Of a stretch of 64,000 bases of DNA, positions 9,295 to 17,541 are shown one piece after another. Positions within the stretch are counted from its first letter, which is position 1, and each line of letters opens with the position of its first letter. The position numbers were made by a program, and so were the translations under genes. The notes under the pieces were generated by a model, which made no database searches, had not been told where the DNA came from, and was given only the letters and a program-made list of their open reading frames with translations. This DNA comes from Sorangium aterium (GTDB lineage: Bacteria; Myxococcota_A; Polyangia; Polyangiales; Polyangiaceae). Location: the NCBI RefSeq assembly GCF_028368935.1, contig NZ_JAQNDK010000004.1, forward strand, positions 1,736,001 to 1,800,000, written 5' to 3'.

Positions 9295-9812
9295 GCGCGG
9301 CCCCCGGCGCCGAGCCCGGGCAGCCTGCGCCGCGCCGCGGTGCTCTCGCGGTCGAAGCCCGTCAGCGCGAGCTCCGCGCCCTCCTCGAAGGCGGCCATGC
9401 ACATCGGCACCTTGAAGGCGAGGAGCAGCATCGCGAGGAGCCCGGAGCGGCTCGACTCGAGCGCCTCCAGGTACGCGAGCCGCCGGCCGAGCGAGAGCCG
9501 GCTCATCCGGCCGAAGGCGCCGATCACGAAGGGCGGCAAGAGCTCGAGGCAGACGGCCAGCAGCCCGAAAGCGCGCCGGGTCTCGGGGGTGCCGTGCTCG
9601 AGCGAGAGATCCAGCGCGGCGACCGCGCGCTCGCACACCTCGGCGCCCGGCGGGGCGAGCTCCCCGCGCTCGTCCTCGTCGCAGAGCATCGCCTCGGCGG
9701 CGGCCCACGCGATGCGTCGCGCCCACGGCGAGAGCCCGCGCCCGCCACGCTCCCACAGCTCGACCCCTCGCGCGGCGCGCTCGGGCGCGCTCCTTCCCCC
9801 GTCCTCGTGCAT
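9291..9812 (-). CDS. Hypothetical small protein coupled to GMC oxidoreductase
   Basis: 173 residues with an Arg-rich N-terminal third (WARRIAWAAAEAMLCDEDE), a helical core, and a hydrophobic segment near residues 130-150 (SGLLAMLLLAFKVPMCMAAF). The stop overlaps the GTG of the GMC oxidoreductase, so the two products are very probably made in equal amounts. Some FAD dehydrogenases of this superfamily carry a small helper subunit that guides export or electron transfer. That is the best guess here, from context rather than a recognised domain. Confidence 0.65.
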   Translation of the reverse strand: MHEDGGRSAPERAARGVELWERGGRGLSPWARRIAWAAAEAMLCDEDERGELAPPGAEVCERAVAALDLSLEHGTPETRRAFGLLAVCLELLPPFVIGAFGRMSRLSLGRRLAYLEALESSRSGLLAMLLLAFKVPMCMAAFEEGAELALTGFDRESTAARRRLPGLGAGGRA

Positions 9813-10091
9813 GGCCGCGAGAGCCTAGCCCGGATCGACGCAGCGCCGAGGCCCAAGGCGGCGCGCGGCGTGGTCGGGTGATCCCGGGCGCTTGGCCCGG
9901 CCACGCGGATGGGCTGTTCGCGTGGCATTGCAGAACGACATCCTGACGGTCCGCTGAAGGCGCGCGCCGTGTCGCGTCGAGCGCGGCGCCGCGGCGCGTA
10001 GATCGCTCTTCGCGGACGCGCGTGGGCTGGCTGTCCGCCGCGGATCCGGTTCTGGTATTGAGCAGTGCGGCCGGGGGAGCACGGAGGAACC

Positions 10092-11687
10092 ATGGCGGAG
10101 CGATCGCTGCAGCACCGGGATCCCGAGAGCAAGGATGACGAGACGCTGAGGAGAGAGGCGCGCGTGCACCTCGCGAGCGAGCCGGCGCTGCAGCTCGTGG
10201 CCGAGCTGATCGCGCGGCTGCGCGAGCTCGATCTGCCGTGGTGGACGCCGGTCAAGCTGCGCGAGCAGTTCGGCGCGGTCGAGCGGATGGGCTGGTTCCG
10301 CGAGCGGAGCGACGTACGCCAGCAGATCACGACGTCCCTCACCGGCCTCTCGCCCAAGGCCGCCCGCCGCAAGACGCCCGACTTCCAGGGCGCGCTCATC
10401 GACTCCGTCATCGACGAGAGCGACATCACCCCGCGCGCGTTCGAGGACGCGTTCGATCCGCGCGATCTCGCGGTGTACGGCCCGGCCGGCGGCTACTGGC
10501 AGTTCTTCCGGGACTCGGTGCCGTGGGATCAGGACACGCCGCAGCTCCAGGAGATCGTCGCGTGGCTGCTCAAGGCGCTGCTCGCGGATCGCAGCCCGTT
10601 CGAGGGCATCGGCAGGACGCCGATCCTGACGCCGTGGGACGTGCGCACGGCGATCGACGGTCGGCTGTGGCAGACCCGCATCCCGCTCGAAATCCGCGTC
10701 GCCATCGACAACGCGCGGCTCAAGCAGGAGCGCGAGCGCCCGGGCGTGCCGTTCCACGCCGACGGTGAGCTCGCGATCGCCGGGCCGGACGTCATCGCCG
10801 CGAACATCCCGCCGCGCGACATCCTCCCCGTTGTGCAGCTCGCGCAGAAGGCGATGCGCTTCGATGGGCCGCGGGCCGCCACGCCGAAGGCGGCGGCGCC
10901 GGTGGAGCTCTCGTCCGGCCGCGGCGGCGCGCCCGCTGCCGCGCCACCGGGCGGCGCGGCGTCCGCATCGGCGCCGGGGGCCTCTGCTCCCGTCCCATCC
11001 AACGGCGGTCCCGTGTCGAAGCCGGCGGTGTCGGCGTCCGGCGGGCCGGTGTCGGCGCCGGCCCCCGTGTCGTCCGGCGGCGGGCCCGTGTCGGCGCCTG
11101 CCTCCGGCTCGCCCGGCGGCGCGCCCGACGCGGGTCAGGCCGGCAAGGCCGCGAGCGCCGCGCCCTCCGGGGCGTCCGGCTCGCCGCCGGGGGGCCTCGC
11201 GGCGTCGGTGAGCAGCCCGCCGGCCGGCTCCCCCGCGGGGCCGAAGGCCGGCGGCAGCGTCACGCCGCCGAGCGCGATCGCGGCCAGGCCGCCCGCCGCT
11301 GCGGGCGCCGCCGCGGCGTCGGTGTCGCTGCAGGGGGGTGAGCCGTCGCGCAGCAGGCTCCCGAGCGACCCTGGCACCTCGTCGGCCCGCGCATCGACGC
11401 CGCCCCCTCCGGCGGTGCGCGCATCGACGCCGCCCGCGCCCCCGGCGGTGCGCGCATCGACGCCGCCCGCGCCCCCAGCGGTGCGCGCATCGACGCCGCC
11501 TGCGCCGGGCGCCTCGCCGGCCGGGGCCAAGGTCGAGTCGCTCGACGACCTCGAAGAGGAGGAAGACGACGACGGCGGAGAAGGCGGCGCACCCGAGAGC
11601 GAGCGCACGAATCCGTGGGCGACGTCGGGCGACGGGAAATCCAAGGACGACCTCGACGACATCGGCGACGTCGAGTCGGTGAAGTAG
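10092..11687 (+). CDS. Hypothetical protein with repetitive Pro/Ala/Ser linker and acidic tail
   Basis: 531 residues from the ATG at 10092, preceded by a good Shine-Dalgarno (GGAGGAAC). Residues 1-260 look folded (HLASEPALQLVAELIARLRE, WWTPVKLREQFGAVERMGWF, DPRDLAVYGPAGGYWQFFRD) but match no family I know. Residues ~270-480 are low-complexity Ala/Pro/Gly/Ser, including a 33-bp tandem repeat, and the tail is acidic (DLEEEEDDDGGEGG) ending DIGDVESVK. The layout suggests a cytoplasmic scaffold. It is monocistronic, with 280 bp of gene-free DNA upstream. Confidence 0.72.
   Translation: MAERSLQHRDPESKDDETLRREARVHLASEPALQLVAELIARLRELDLPWWTPVKLREQFGAVERMGWFRERSDVRQQITTSLTGLSPKAARRKTPDFQGALIDSVIDESDITPRAFEDAFDPRDLAVYGPAGGYWQFFRDSVPWDQDTPQLQEIVAWLLKALLADRSPFEGIGRTPILTPWDVRTAIDGRLWQTRIPLEIRVAIDNARLKQERERPGVPFHADGELAIAGPDVIAANIPPRDILPVVQLAQKAMRFDGPRAATPKAAAPVELSSGRGGAPAAAPPGGAASASAPGASAPVPSNGGPVSKPAVSASGGPVSAPAPVSSGGGPVSAPASGSPGGAPDAGQAGKAASAAPSGASGSPPGGLAASVSSPPAGSPAGPKAGGSVTPPSAIAARPPAAAGAAAASVSLQGGEPSRSRLPSDPGTSSARASTPPPPAVRASTPPAPPAVRASTPPAPPAVRASTPPAPGASPAGAKVESLDDLEEEEDDDGGEGGAPESERTNPWATSGDGKSKDDLDDIGDVESVK
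11388..11513. repeat. 33-bp in-frame tandem repeat
   Basis: Units starting at 11415, 11448 and 11481 are near-identical 33-bp copies encoding VRASTPPAPPA, preceded by a partial unit. The frame is preserved; this is a linker minisatellite. Confidence 0.85.
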
Positions 11688-12023
11688 GGCCGCCGGAGCG
11701 CGAAGCGCCGTCCGCGAGTGGATGGCGCGCCGCTCCGCACCCGCTGGGCGCGCCGCTCTGCAGCTGGGCGCGCCGCTCCGCACCAGCCGGGCGCGCCGCT
11801 CCGTCATGGAGCCGCGCTGCCCGCGGCGATCTTCATGCTTCTTCACACACGCTCCTGAACATCCTTCACACGCGCTGCGCAGCTTCGAGGTGTCCCGGAG
11901 CCGCGCGTCTGCGGCTCCGGTCGTTGCTGCCCGGGGCGGCGCCCGCGTTCGGACGAGCCGAAGCCGCGCGCACATGCCCCGTGCACGGATCGACGGCGGA
12001 GACGCTCACGGAGGGTACTCATC
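11688..12023. other. Intergenic region with four GGCGCGCCGCTC repeats
   Basis: 336 bp without a convincing gene. Copies of GGCGCGCCGCTC start at 11724, 11747, 11767 and 11790 (spacing 23, 20, 23). They could be slippage products or binding sites. Further downstream nothing stands out before the Spy/CpxP-like gene; no promoter consensus is clear. Confidence 0.55.
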
Positions 12024-12566
12024 ATGTTCGGATTCGTGGTTGGAACGGCCTGTCTGATAGGCCTCTTCATGACGCTGAAGCGCGGCTACAGGGGTGACTG
12101 CGGTGCGCCCTGGGGCGCTGGGCCGCGCTTCTTCGGGCGGCGCGGCTTCGGGGGGCACGGCTTCCGCCGTCGCTTCTTCCTGTCCTTCCTCTTCGATCGG
12201 CTCGGCACCACGCCGACGCAGGAGAAGGTCATCGTCGCGGCCATCGACGAGCTCCGCTCCGCCGCAGAGGCCCAGCGGAGCGAGATCCGCGGCACGCGCG
12301 CGGACGTCGCTGCGGCGATGCGGAGCCCGAGCTTCGACGAGACGCGCCTCGGCGAGCTCTTCGCGCGCCACGACACGGCCATCGAGTCGCTGCGCAAGGC
12401 CGCGGTCGGCGCGCTCGCGAAGGTCCACGCCGTGCTCGAGGACCGCCAGCGCGAGCAACTCGCCGATCTCATCGAGATCGGGCCGGCCGCGTTCCGCGAC
12501 ATGTGGTCCGGCAGGGCCGGGTGGCGCGGCGACGATCCCTACAGGACCCACGGCCGGTGGGCGTGA
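12024..12566 (+). CDS. Spy/CpxP-like periplasmic stress sensor/chaperone
   Basis: 180 residues. The N-terminus carries one hydrophobic helix (FGFVVGTACLIGLFMTLKRG), then a Gly/Arg/Phe-rich segment, then a helical region of the Spy/CpxP/heavy-metal-sensor type (TPTQEKVIVAAIDELRSAAE, DETRLGELFARHDTAIESL, LEDRQREQLADLIEIG). In this family the helical part binds unfolded protein or metal in the periplasm and holds the partner kinase inactive. It is the first gene of a plus-strand set with a small protein, an OmpR-type regulator and a CpxA-like kinase, which supports that role. The helix appears membrane-retained rather than cleaved. Confidence 0.75.
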   Translation: MFGFVVGTACLIGLFMTLKRGYRGDCGAPWGAGPRFFGRRGFGGHGFRRRFFLSFLFDRLGTTPTQEKVIVAAIDELRSAAEAQRSEIRGTRADVAAAMRSPSFDETRLGELFARHDTAIESLRKAAVGALAKVHAVLEDRQREQLADLIEIGPAAFRDMWSGRAGWRGDDPYRTHGRWA

Positions 12567-12574
12567 AGGAGACG

Positions 12575-12811
12575 ATGATGCGACGCCAGATCACCATCGC
12601 GCTGCTCGCGCTCGGCACCGTCGCCGGCTTCGCCTCCGGCTTCTCCTCGCTGCGCTGCCGGGCGGAGGCCCGCCGCGACGCCTTCCAGCGCCACGTTGCG
12701 TCCATCTGCGTGGACGCCGCGCGGGAGGCCGAGCGCTCCTGGCCGCGGAGCGCCCCGCGCGCGGCCCACGCGCCCGCGGCGGCCGACCCCGACACCGGCG
12801 CCGGTCCCTGA
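12575..12811 (+). CDS. Small exported or membrane protein in Cpx-like module
   Basis: 78 residues from the ATG at 12575, with AAGGAG a few bases upstream and only 8 bp after the previous stop. One N-terminal hydrophobic stretch (ITIALLALGTVAGFASGFSS) is followed by a short Arg/Ala-rich polar part with two cysteines. No family is recognised. Its placement between the CpxP-like protein and the response regulator suggests an accessory of the signalling module. Confidence 0.6.
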   Translation: MMRRQITIALLALGTVAGFASGFSSLRCRAEARRDAFQRHVASICVDAAREAERSWPRSAPRAAHAPAAADPDTGAGP

Positions 12812-12869
12812 GCTATACAAGGGGTGAGCGGCGGCCGGTCGCCGCCGCACCTGCCCCCCGGGTCCTTCC

Positions 12870-13556
12870 ATGGCGCTGCGGCTCCTGCTCATCGACGACG
12901 ACACACGGCTCCACGCCTTGCTCGCGAGCTACCTCGAGCAGAACGGGTTCGCGGTGACCGTCGCGTGCGACGGCGCGCGCGGCCTGGCGGCGCTCGCCGC
13001 GGGCACCTTCGACGCCGTCCTGCTCGACGTGATGATGCCGGGCATGGACGGCATCGAGGTCGTCCGCCGCATCCGGCAGAAGAGCTCGATGCCGATCCTC
13101 ATGCTCACCGCCCGCGGCGACGAGGCCGATCGCGTGGTCGGCCTCGAGATCGGCGCCGACGACTACATCGCGAAGCCCTTCAGCCCGCGCGAGCTGCTCG
13201 CGCGCCTCCGCGCGGTGCTCCGGCGGGCCACGCCCGACGCCGCCGGCGAGCGGATCGTGGCCGGCGACATCGCCATCGACGTGCCCGGCCGCGTCGTCAC
13301 CGTCTCGGGCAAGCCCGCCGATCTCACCGGCATCGAGTTCGACATCCTCGTCGCCCTCGCGCGGCGCGCCGGCCGCGTCGTCGCCCGCGAGGCGCTCCTC
13401 GAGGAGGCCGGCCGCGGCGACGTCAACGTCGGCGGGCGGACGGTCGACGTGCACATCTCGCACCTGCGGCAGAAGCTGTCCGACGACCCGAGGTCGCCGA
13501 GGCTCATCAAGACGGTGCGCGGCGTCGGCTACGTGCTCGCCAAGGACCGCGTGTGA
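12870..13556 (+). CDS. OmpR/PhoB-family response regulator (CpxR-like)
   Basis: 228 residues. The receiver domain spans about 1-120, with the acidic pocket LLIDDDT, phosphoacceptor Asp53 in AVLLDVMMPGMDG, the conserved Thr in MLTARG, and Lys in YIAKPFSPREL. The winged-helix DNA-binding domain (about 130-225) has the recognition pattern RTVDVHISHLRQKL and ends with the wing motif TVRGVGYVL. It is a transcription factor phosphorylated by the kinase encoded in the next, overlapping gene. Targets are probably this locus and envelope-stress genes. Confidence 0.95.
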   Translation: MALRLLLIDDDTRLHALLASYLEQNGFAVTVACDGARGLAALAAGTFDAVLLDVMMPGMDGIEVVRRIRQKSSMPILMLTARGDEADRVVGLEIGADDYIAKPFSPRELLARLRAVLRRATPDAAGERIVAGDIAIDVPGRVVTVSGKPADLTGIEFDILVALARRAGRVVAREALLEEAGRGDVNVGGRTVDVHISHLRQKLSDDPRSPRLIKTVRGVGYVLAKDRV

Positions 13557-14995
13557 GGAGGCGGTACCGATCCTGGCTCTACGAGAACGGGCGCAAGGTC
13601 TCGATCGGCCGCTTCCTGAGCGCGCGGCTGCACCGCCGGCTCTTCATGTGGTTCGGCGCGACCATCCTGATCACCGCGCTCGCCGCGGTCGCCACGATGG
13701 GGGCCATCGATCGCGTCGGCAACTCCGGCTGGCGGCGCGAGCACGCCCGCGCCCAGTCGTTCGTGGCCCACGAGTTCGAGCGGGTATGGGCCGATCCCGC
13801 GGCCCGAGACGCCCTCGCCCGCGGGTTCGCCGAGGATCTCGAGATCGACCTGGAGCTCATCGACGCGACAGGGCGGCGGCTCGCGAGGTACGGCCAGCCC
13901 TGCCGGGCGCAGACCCTGGTCTCCCCGGTCCGCGACGAAGCGGGGCCGCTCGGCTCCGTGCTCCTCTGCCCCGCGCGCGGCCGCTCCGGCGGGTCGCTCC
14001 GGTTCGCCCTGCCGCTGCTCGCCGTGGCCATCGTCATGTGGGGGGCCTCCGGCCTCATCGCGCGCCGCCTCGCCCGCCCGCTCGTCGATCTGGCCCACGT
14101 CGCCCACGAGATCGGCGCCGGCAAGCTGTCGAGCCGGGTCCGGCTCGACTGCCACGGGCAGCAGGGCGAGGTCGGGATCGTCGCCGAGGCGGTCAACGAC
14201 ATGGCCGCGCGCATCGAGCGCCAGCTCGCCGACCAGAGAGAGCTCCTCGCCGCCGTGTCGCACGAGCTCCGCACGCCGCTCGCCCGCATCCGCCTGCTGA
14301 CGGAGATGGCTCGCGAGGGCAACGGACCGAGCGCCTGCGTGCTCGACGACCTCGACCGCGAGGTCATGGAGATCGACGCGCTCGTCGGCGACCTCCTGGC
14401 CAGCTCGCGCCTCGATTTCGCGGCCCTCACCGTGACCCGCCTCGACCCGGCCGAGGCCGGGATCCGCGCCCTGGAGCGCGCCGGGCTGGATCCGACGCTG
14501 CTGGAGGTCGTCGAGGGGACGCCGGCGTTCCAGGTGGACGCGACGCTGCTGGCGCGCGCCCTCGCCAACTTGCTGGAGAACGCGCGCGCGCACGCCGGCG
14601 GGGCCGAGCGGTTGAGGGTCCGTCCCGGCGGCCAGCGTAGCGTCGTCTTCGAGGTCGAGGACCGCGGGCCCGGGTTCGCGGAGGGGGAGGAGACGCGCAT
14701 CTTCGAGCCGTTCTTCCGGCGCGAGCGGGCGGCGGGCGGCGAGAGCGGCGCCGAGCGCGGCTCGCTCGGCCTCGGCCTGGCGCTGTGCAAGCGCATCGCG
14801 GAGGCGCACGGGGGCCGCGCGTTCGCCGAGCGCCGCGAGGGCGGCGGGGCGCGCATCGGCATCGAGCTCGCGCTGCGTCCGCCGACCAGCGCCGCGCGCC
14901 CACAGCGACGCGACAGGGAAGCAACCGGAGCAGGCGCAGGCGGAGCAAACCTGGCGGGCCGAGCAGACACGGACGCCCGCCCTCGCCGCGCGTAG
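13553..14995 (+). CDS. Membrane sensor histidine kinase (CpxA-like)
   Basis: 480 residues from the GTG at 13553, overlapping the regulator stop (GTGA). Order: first membrane helix (FMWFGATILITALAAVAT), a short periplasmic sensor of ~110 residues, second helix (FALPLLAVAIVMWGASGLIA), HAMP, then HisKA with the phosphorylated His237 in AAVSHELRTPLARIR. The HATPase domain has the N box LANLLENARAHAG, G1 EDRGPGFAEG, F box FEPFFRRE and G2 SLGLGLALCKRIAEAHGG. All catalytic boxes are present. It pairs with the upstream regulator and probably senses envelope stress through the Spy/CpxP-like protein. Confidence 0.95.
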   Translation: MRRRYRSWLYENGRKVSIGRFLSARLHRRLFMWFGATILITALAAVATMGAIDRVGNSGWRREHARAQSFVAHEFERVWADPAARDALARGFAEDLEIDLELIDATGRRLARYGQPCRAQTLVSPVRDEAGPLGSVLLCPARGRSGGSLRFALPLLAVAIVMWGASGLIARRLARPLVDLAHVAHEIGAGKLSSRVRLDCHGQQGEVGIVAEAVNDMAARIERQLADQRELLAAVSHELRTPLARIRLLTEMAREGNGPSACVLDDLDREVMEIDALVGDLLASSRLDFAALTVTRLDPAEAGIRALERAGLDPTLLEVVEGTPAFQVDATLLARALANLLENARAHAGGAERLRVRPGGQRSVVFEVEDRGPGFAEGEETRIFEPFFRRERAAGGESGAERGSLGLGLALCKRIAEAHGGRAFAERREGGGARIGIELALRPPTSAARPQRRDREATGAGAGGANLAGRADTDARPRRA

Positions 14996-15050
14996 CGTTC
15001 CCGCTTGACCGCGCGATGGGGCGGGTGCAACGCTCCCCGTGCTCGCGACC

Positions 15051-15425
15051 ATGCGAATCCTCCTCTGCGAAGATCAGGACGCGATCCGGCGCATGATCGA
15101 GGCGCTGGTCGGAGCGAGTGGTCACGAGGTGATCGGCGTGGGCACCGGCCGCGAGGCGGTGGAGCGCGCCCTGACCGAGCCCTTCGACGTGCTGCTGCTC
15201 GACCTGATGCTGCCCGGGAGCATGGATGGCTTCGAGGTCTGCGAGCGCCTCCGCGCGCACCCGGGCACCTCCAGCCTCCCCATCCTCGTGATCAGCGCCC
15301 TCGACGATCACGAGGCGCGCGCCCGCGCCTTGAAGCTCGGCGCGACCGCCTACTACGCCAAGCCGTTCCGGCCCCTCGAGCTCCTGGAGCACATCGGCGG
15401 GCTCAAGGCCGCGCGGCGCGCCTGA
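15051..15425 (+). CDS. Single-domain response regulator
   Basis: 124 residues, only a receiver domain: acidic pair in ILLCEDQDAIRRM, phosphoacceptor Asp51 in LLLDLMLPG, and Lys in YYAKPFRPLELLEHIGG. There is no output domain, so it acts by protein contact or as a phosphate shuttle. The start could be the GTG at 15039; the ATG at 15051 gives the typical receiver N-terminus. It lies 55 bp after the kinase gene on the same strand and may be co-transcribed. Confidence 0.9.
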   Translation: MRILLCEDQDAIRRMIEALVGASGHEVIGVGTGREAVERALTEPFDVLLLDLMLPGSMDGFEVCERLRAHPGTSSLPILVISALDDHEARARALKLGATAYYAKPFRPLELLEHIGGLKAARRA

Positions 15426-15527
15426 AGCGGCGGCCCCGCCTCGACGGGAGCCGTCCGGCGCGACGCGCGACGCGCGACGTAACGGAGCGCTGGAAGATGG
15501 CGCCCGTTTTGACTACACCCGGCCGTC

Positions 15528-16682
15528 ATGGACACTCGGTGGCGCTGGGTCATGGCTTCGACGCTCGCGGCGGTCGCCCTCTCGGGGCTCGCGGGCTGCG
15601 AGGGGGAAAAGAGCAAGGCGCAGGTCGCCGCCGACGCCGGCGCGCTCGACGCCGGCCCGGCGCTGCCCGTCGTCGGCGGCAAGCTCGGCGCGGAGCTCGC
15701 GGAGGCGGCGTCGGGCAGCACCGAGAAGCAGGGGCCAGCGGCGGGCGGCCCGGCGGATGGACCGCCGGAGAGCGGCGTGTTCTCGGCGTCCGACGCGGCC
15801 GCCGCGCTCCCGAAGGACGTGCCTTACAAGATCGAGGTCATCAGCGACGGCAGCGAGCCGCGGACCAGGCTCGCCGCGAAGCCCGACCCGAAATCCGAGC
15901 AGAAGCTCGACATCACGCTCGGGCTGCGCCTCGGCGGACCGCAGGGGCTGCCGAACCTGGAGCTCGGCGTGAGCTTCAAGGCGGAGAAGCCGGCGGACGC
16001 GCCCAAGGAGGGCGCGGCCGCGCCCGCGGCGAGCGCGGCTCCGACGAAGGTGATCGCGAAGATCGCGTCGGCGACGCTCGCCTCGATGTCGGTCGGCGGC
16101 CCGCCGAAGCAGCTCTCGGACGCGCTCGCGAGGCTGAAGGGGAGCGCGCTGCGGTACGAGCTCTCGCCGGCGAACGTGGTCAGTAACCTCCAGCTCGAGC
16201 TCTCCAAGGACGCCGATCCAGGGCTCCAGCCGCTGATCGGCGCGCTCGGGGAGGCCATCGCGCTCCTCACGCCGCCGCTCCCGGACAAGCCCGTCGGCGC
16301 AGGCGCCTACTGGATGGTCACCGATCGCGTGGTGGCGTCGGGCGCGCAGCTGCCCGTGCTGCGGTACCGGGTCTTCAAGATCGAGAAGGTGGAGGGAGGC
16401 GCCGTCTCGCTCAGCGTGGACACGCGCCAGTACGCGGAAGGGGCCGACCTCAAGCTGCCGGGCCCGAACGGGGAGATCACGATGACCATCGACCGGCTCG
16501 ACTCCTCGGGCAAGGGCACGCTCACCTGGTCGCCGTCGAGCTTCGCGCCAGGCGTGGCCGACGCCTCGCAGCGGCTCCAGGCATTGCTTGTGCCGCCCGG
16601 CGCCACCGCCCAGCAGGCCGCGCAGCGCAGCGTGGCCCAGGTGGAGCTCTCCGCGAAGTTCGCACCGCCGGCAGCGCCGTAG
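15528..16682 (+). CDS. Lipoprotein of unknown function
   Basis: 384 residues with a clear lipoprotein signal (WRWVMASTLAAVALSGLAGC, acylated Cys24). The mature N-terminus is Ala/Gly-rich (~80 residues), followed by a folded, Ser/Leu/Lys-rich domain with regular alternating strands (ALRYELSPANVVSNLQLEL, ITMTIDRLDSSGKGTLTW). No catalytic motif is visible and no family is recognised. It is probably periplasmic-face or outer-membrane associated. Confidence 0.78.
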   Translation: MDTRWRWVMASTLAAVALSGLAGCEGEKSKAQVAADAGALDAGPALPVVGGKLGAELAEAASGSTEKQGPAAGGPADGPPESGVFSASDAAAALPKDVPYKIEVISDGSEPRTRLAAKPDPKSEQKLDITLGLRLGGPQGLPNLELGVSFKAEKPADAPKEGAAAPAASAAPTKVIAKIASATLASMSVGGPPKQLSDALARLKGSALRYELSPANVVSNLQLELSKDADPGLQPLIGALGEAIALLTPPLPDKPVGAGAYWMVTDRVVASGAQLPVLRYRVFKIEKVEGGAVSLSVDTRQYAEGADLKLPGPNGEITMTIDRLDSSGKGTLTWSPSSFAPGVADASQRLQALLVPPGATAQQAAQRSVAQVELSAKFAPPAAP

Positions 16683-17049
16683 CGCCGGTCCGCTGGGCGA
16701 GGGCGGCAGCTCTCGCCAGCGCCACGCCCTGCCGCCCGGGGCACACGGAGCGGCTCTCGCGCATCGGGCGGTGTGAGCGCATCGCCCTGGCGGCTGTGCA
16801 CTAAGGTGCGGGCGTTCGCGCCTGCATCTCCCGCCGCGCAGCCGTGCCGCCTTCCAGGACGCAGGTGTGCGTCCCGGTCGCTGCCCGCGAGCCATGGAAA
16901 CCATGGCAGCCGCGACCAACCCTGGAGCGGCGCCGCGGTGCAGGGGGTGTTGGCTAATCCCGTGCATGAGCGCCCGTGCGGGGAGGCGTGACGGCTGTCC
17001 GACCCGGCTGCCAGAAGCGGGTGAGCAGACCGAGCCACGGTGCAGACGC
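16683..17049. other. Intergenic region with two small hairpins
   Basis: 367 bp. Positions 16692-16720 form a stem with one bulge (GCTGGGCGAG / CTCGCCAGC), a possible terminator for the lipoprotein gene. Positions 16891-16907 are a perfect palindrome (GCCATGG AAA CCATGGC), a possible operator. No other gene is supported. Confidence 0.4.
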
Positions 17050-17526
17050 ATGGCGTACGGGTGCGAGCGGAACATGCGCGGGTGCAGCCTCGAGGCCTAC
17101 ATCGAGGAGCCGGGCCTCACGGAAGGGCAGCGCCGGCGGCTGCGGCTGTTCCAGACGGTGGAGGAGGCCGTGAGCCGTCGCGTGGAGCGGCTGTGCACGT
17201 CCAGCGAGATCGAGGTGACGGACGCGGCGATCCTCGTCGTGTCCCCCGCCGCGCGCCGGGCGTTGTTCCGGATCGACGCGCGGGGCAGCGCGGAGGCGCC
17301 GGGCGCGAGCGTCATCGTCGACCATCGAGCGCGGCTCCACGAGTTCCTGCACGCCGTGCTGCCGCCCATGGACGAGGCGCCGTTCGATCCGTACGTCGAC
17401 CTGCTCGCGCCGTCTCCGCCCCAGTGCGTCCGCGTGCTCATCGTGGACGAGGACTCGCTCACGGTCCTGAATTACGGCGCGTTCGTCGTTGTGAACCTCG
17501 ACCGCAGGGAGATGCCGAAGGCCTAG
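17050..17526 (+). CDS. Hypothetical protein
   Basis: 158 residues from the ATG at 17050; ATG 17074 is an alternative. It contains an N-terminal helical part (RLRLFQTVEEAVSRRVERLC) and a mixed alpha/beta part (VTDAAILVVSPAARRALFRI, CVRVLIVDEDSLTVLNYGAF). The pattern is protein-like, but I recognise no family and see no signal peptide or membrane helix. It converges with the TPR/PEGA-like gene, leaving only 15 bp between the two stops. Confidence 0.6.
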   Translation: MAYGCERNMRGCSLEAYIEEPGLTEGQRRRLRLFQTVEEAVSRRVERLCTSSEIEVTDAAILVVSPAARRALFRIDARGSAEAPGASVIVDHRARLHEFLHAVLPPMDEAPFDPYVDLLAPSPPQCVRVLIVDEDSLTVLNYGAFVVVNLDRREMPKA

Positions 17527-17541
17527 CTCCCGTATCGGAGA

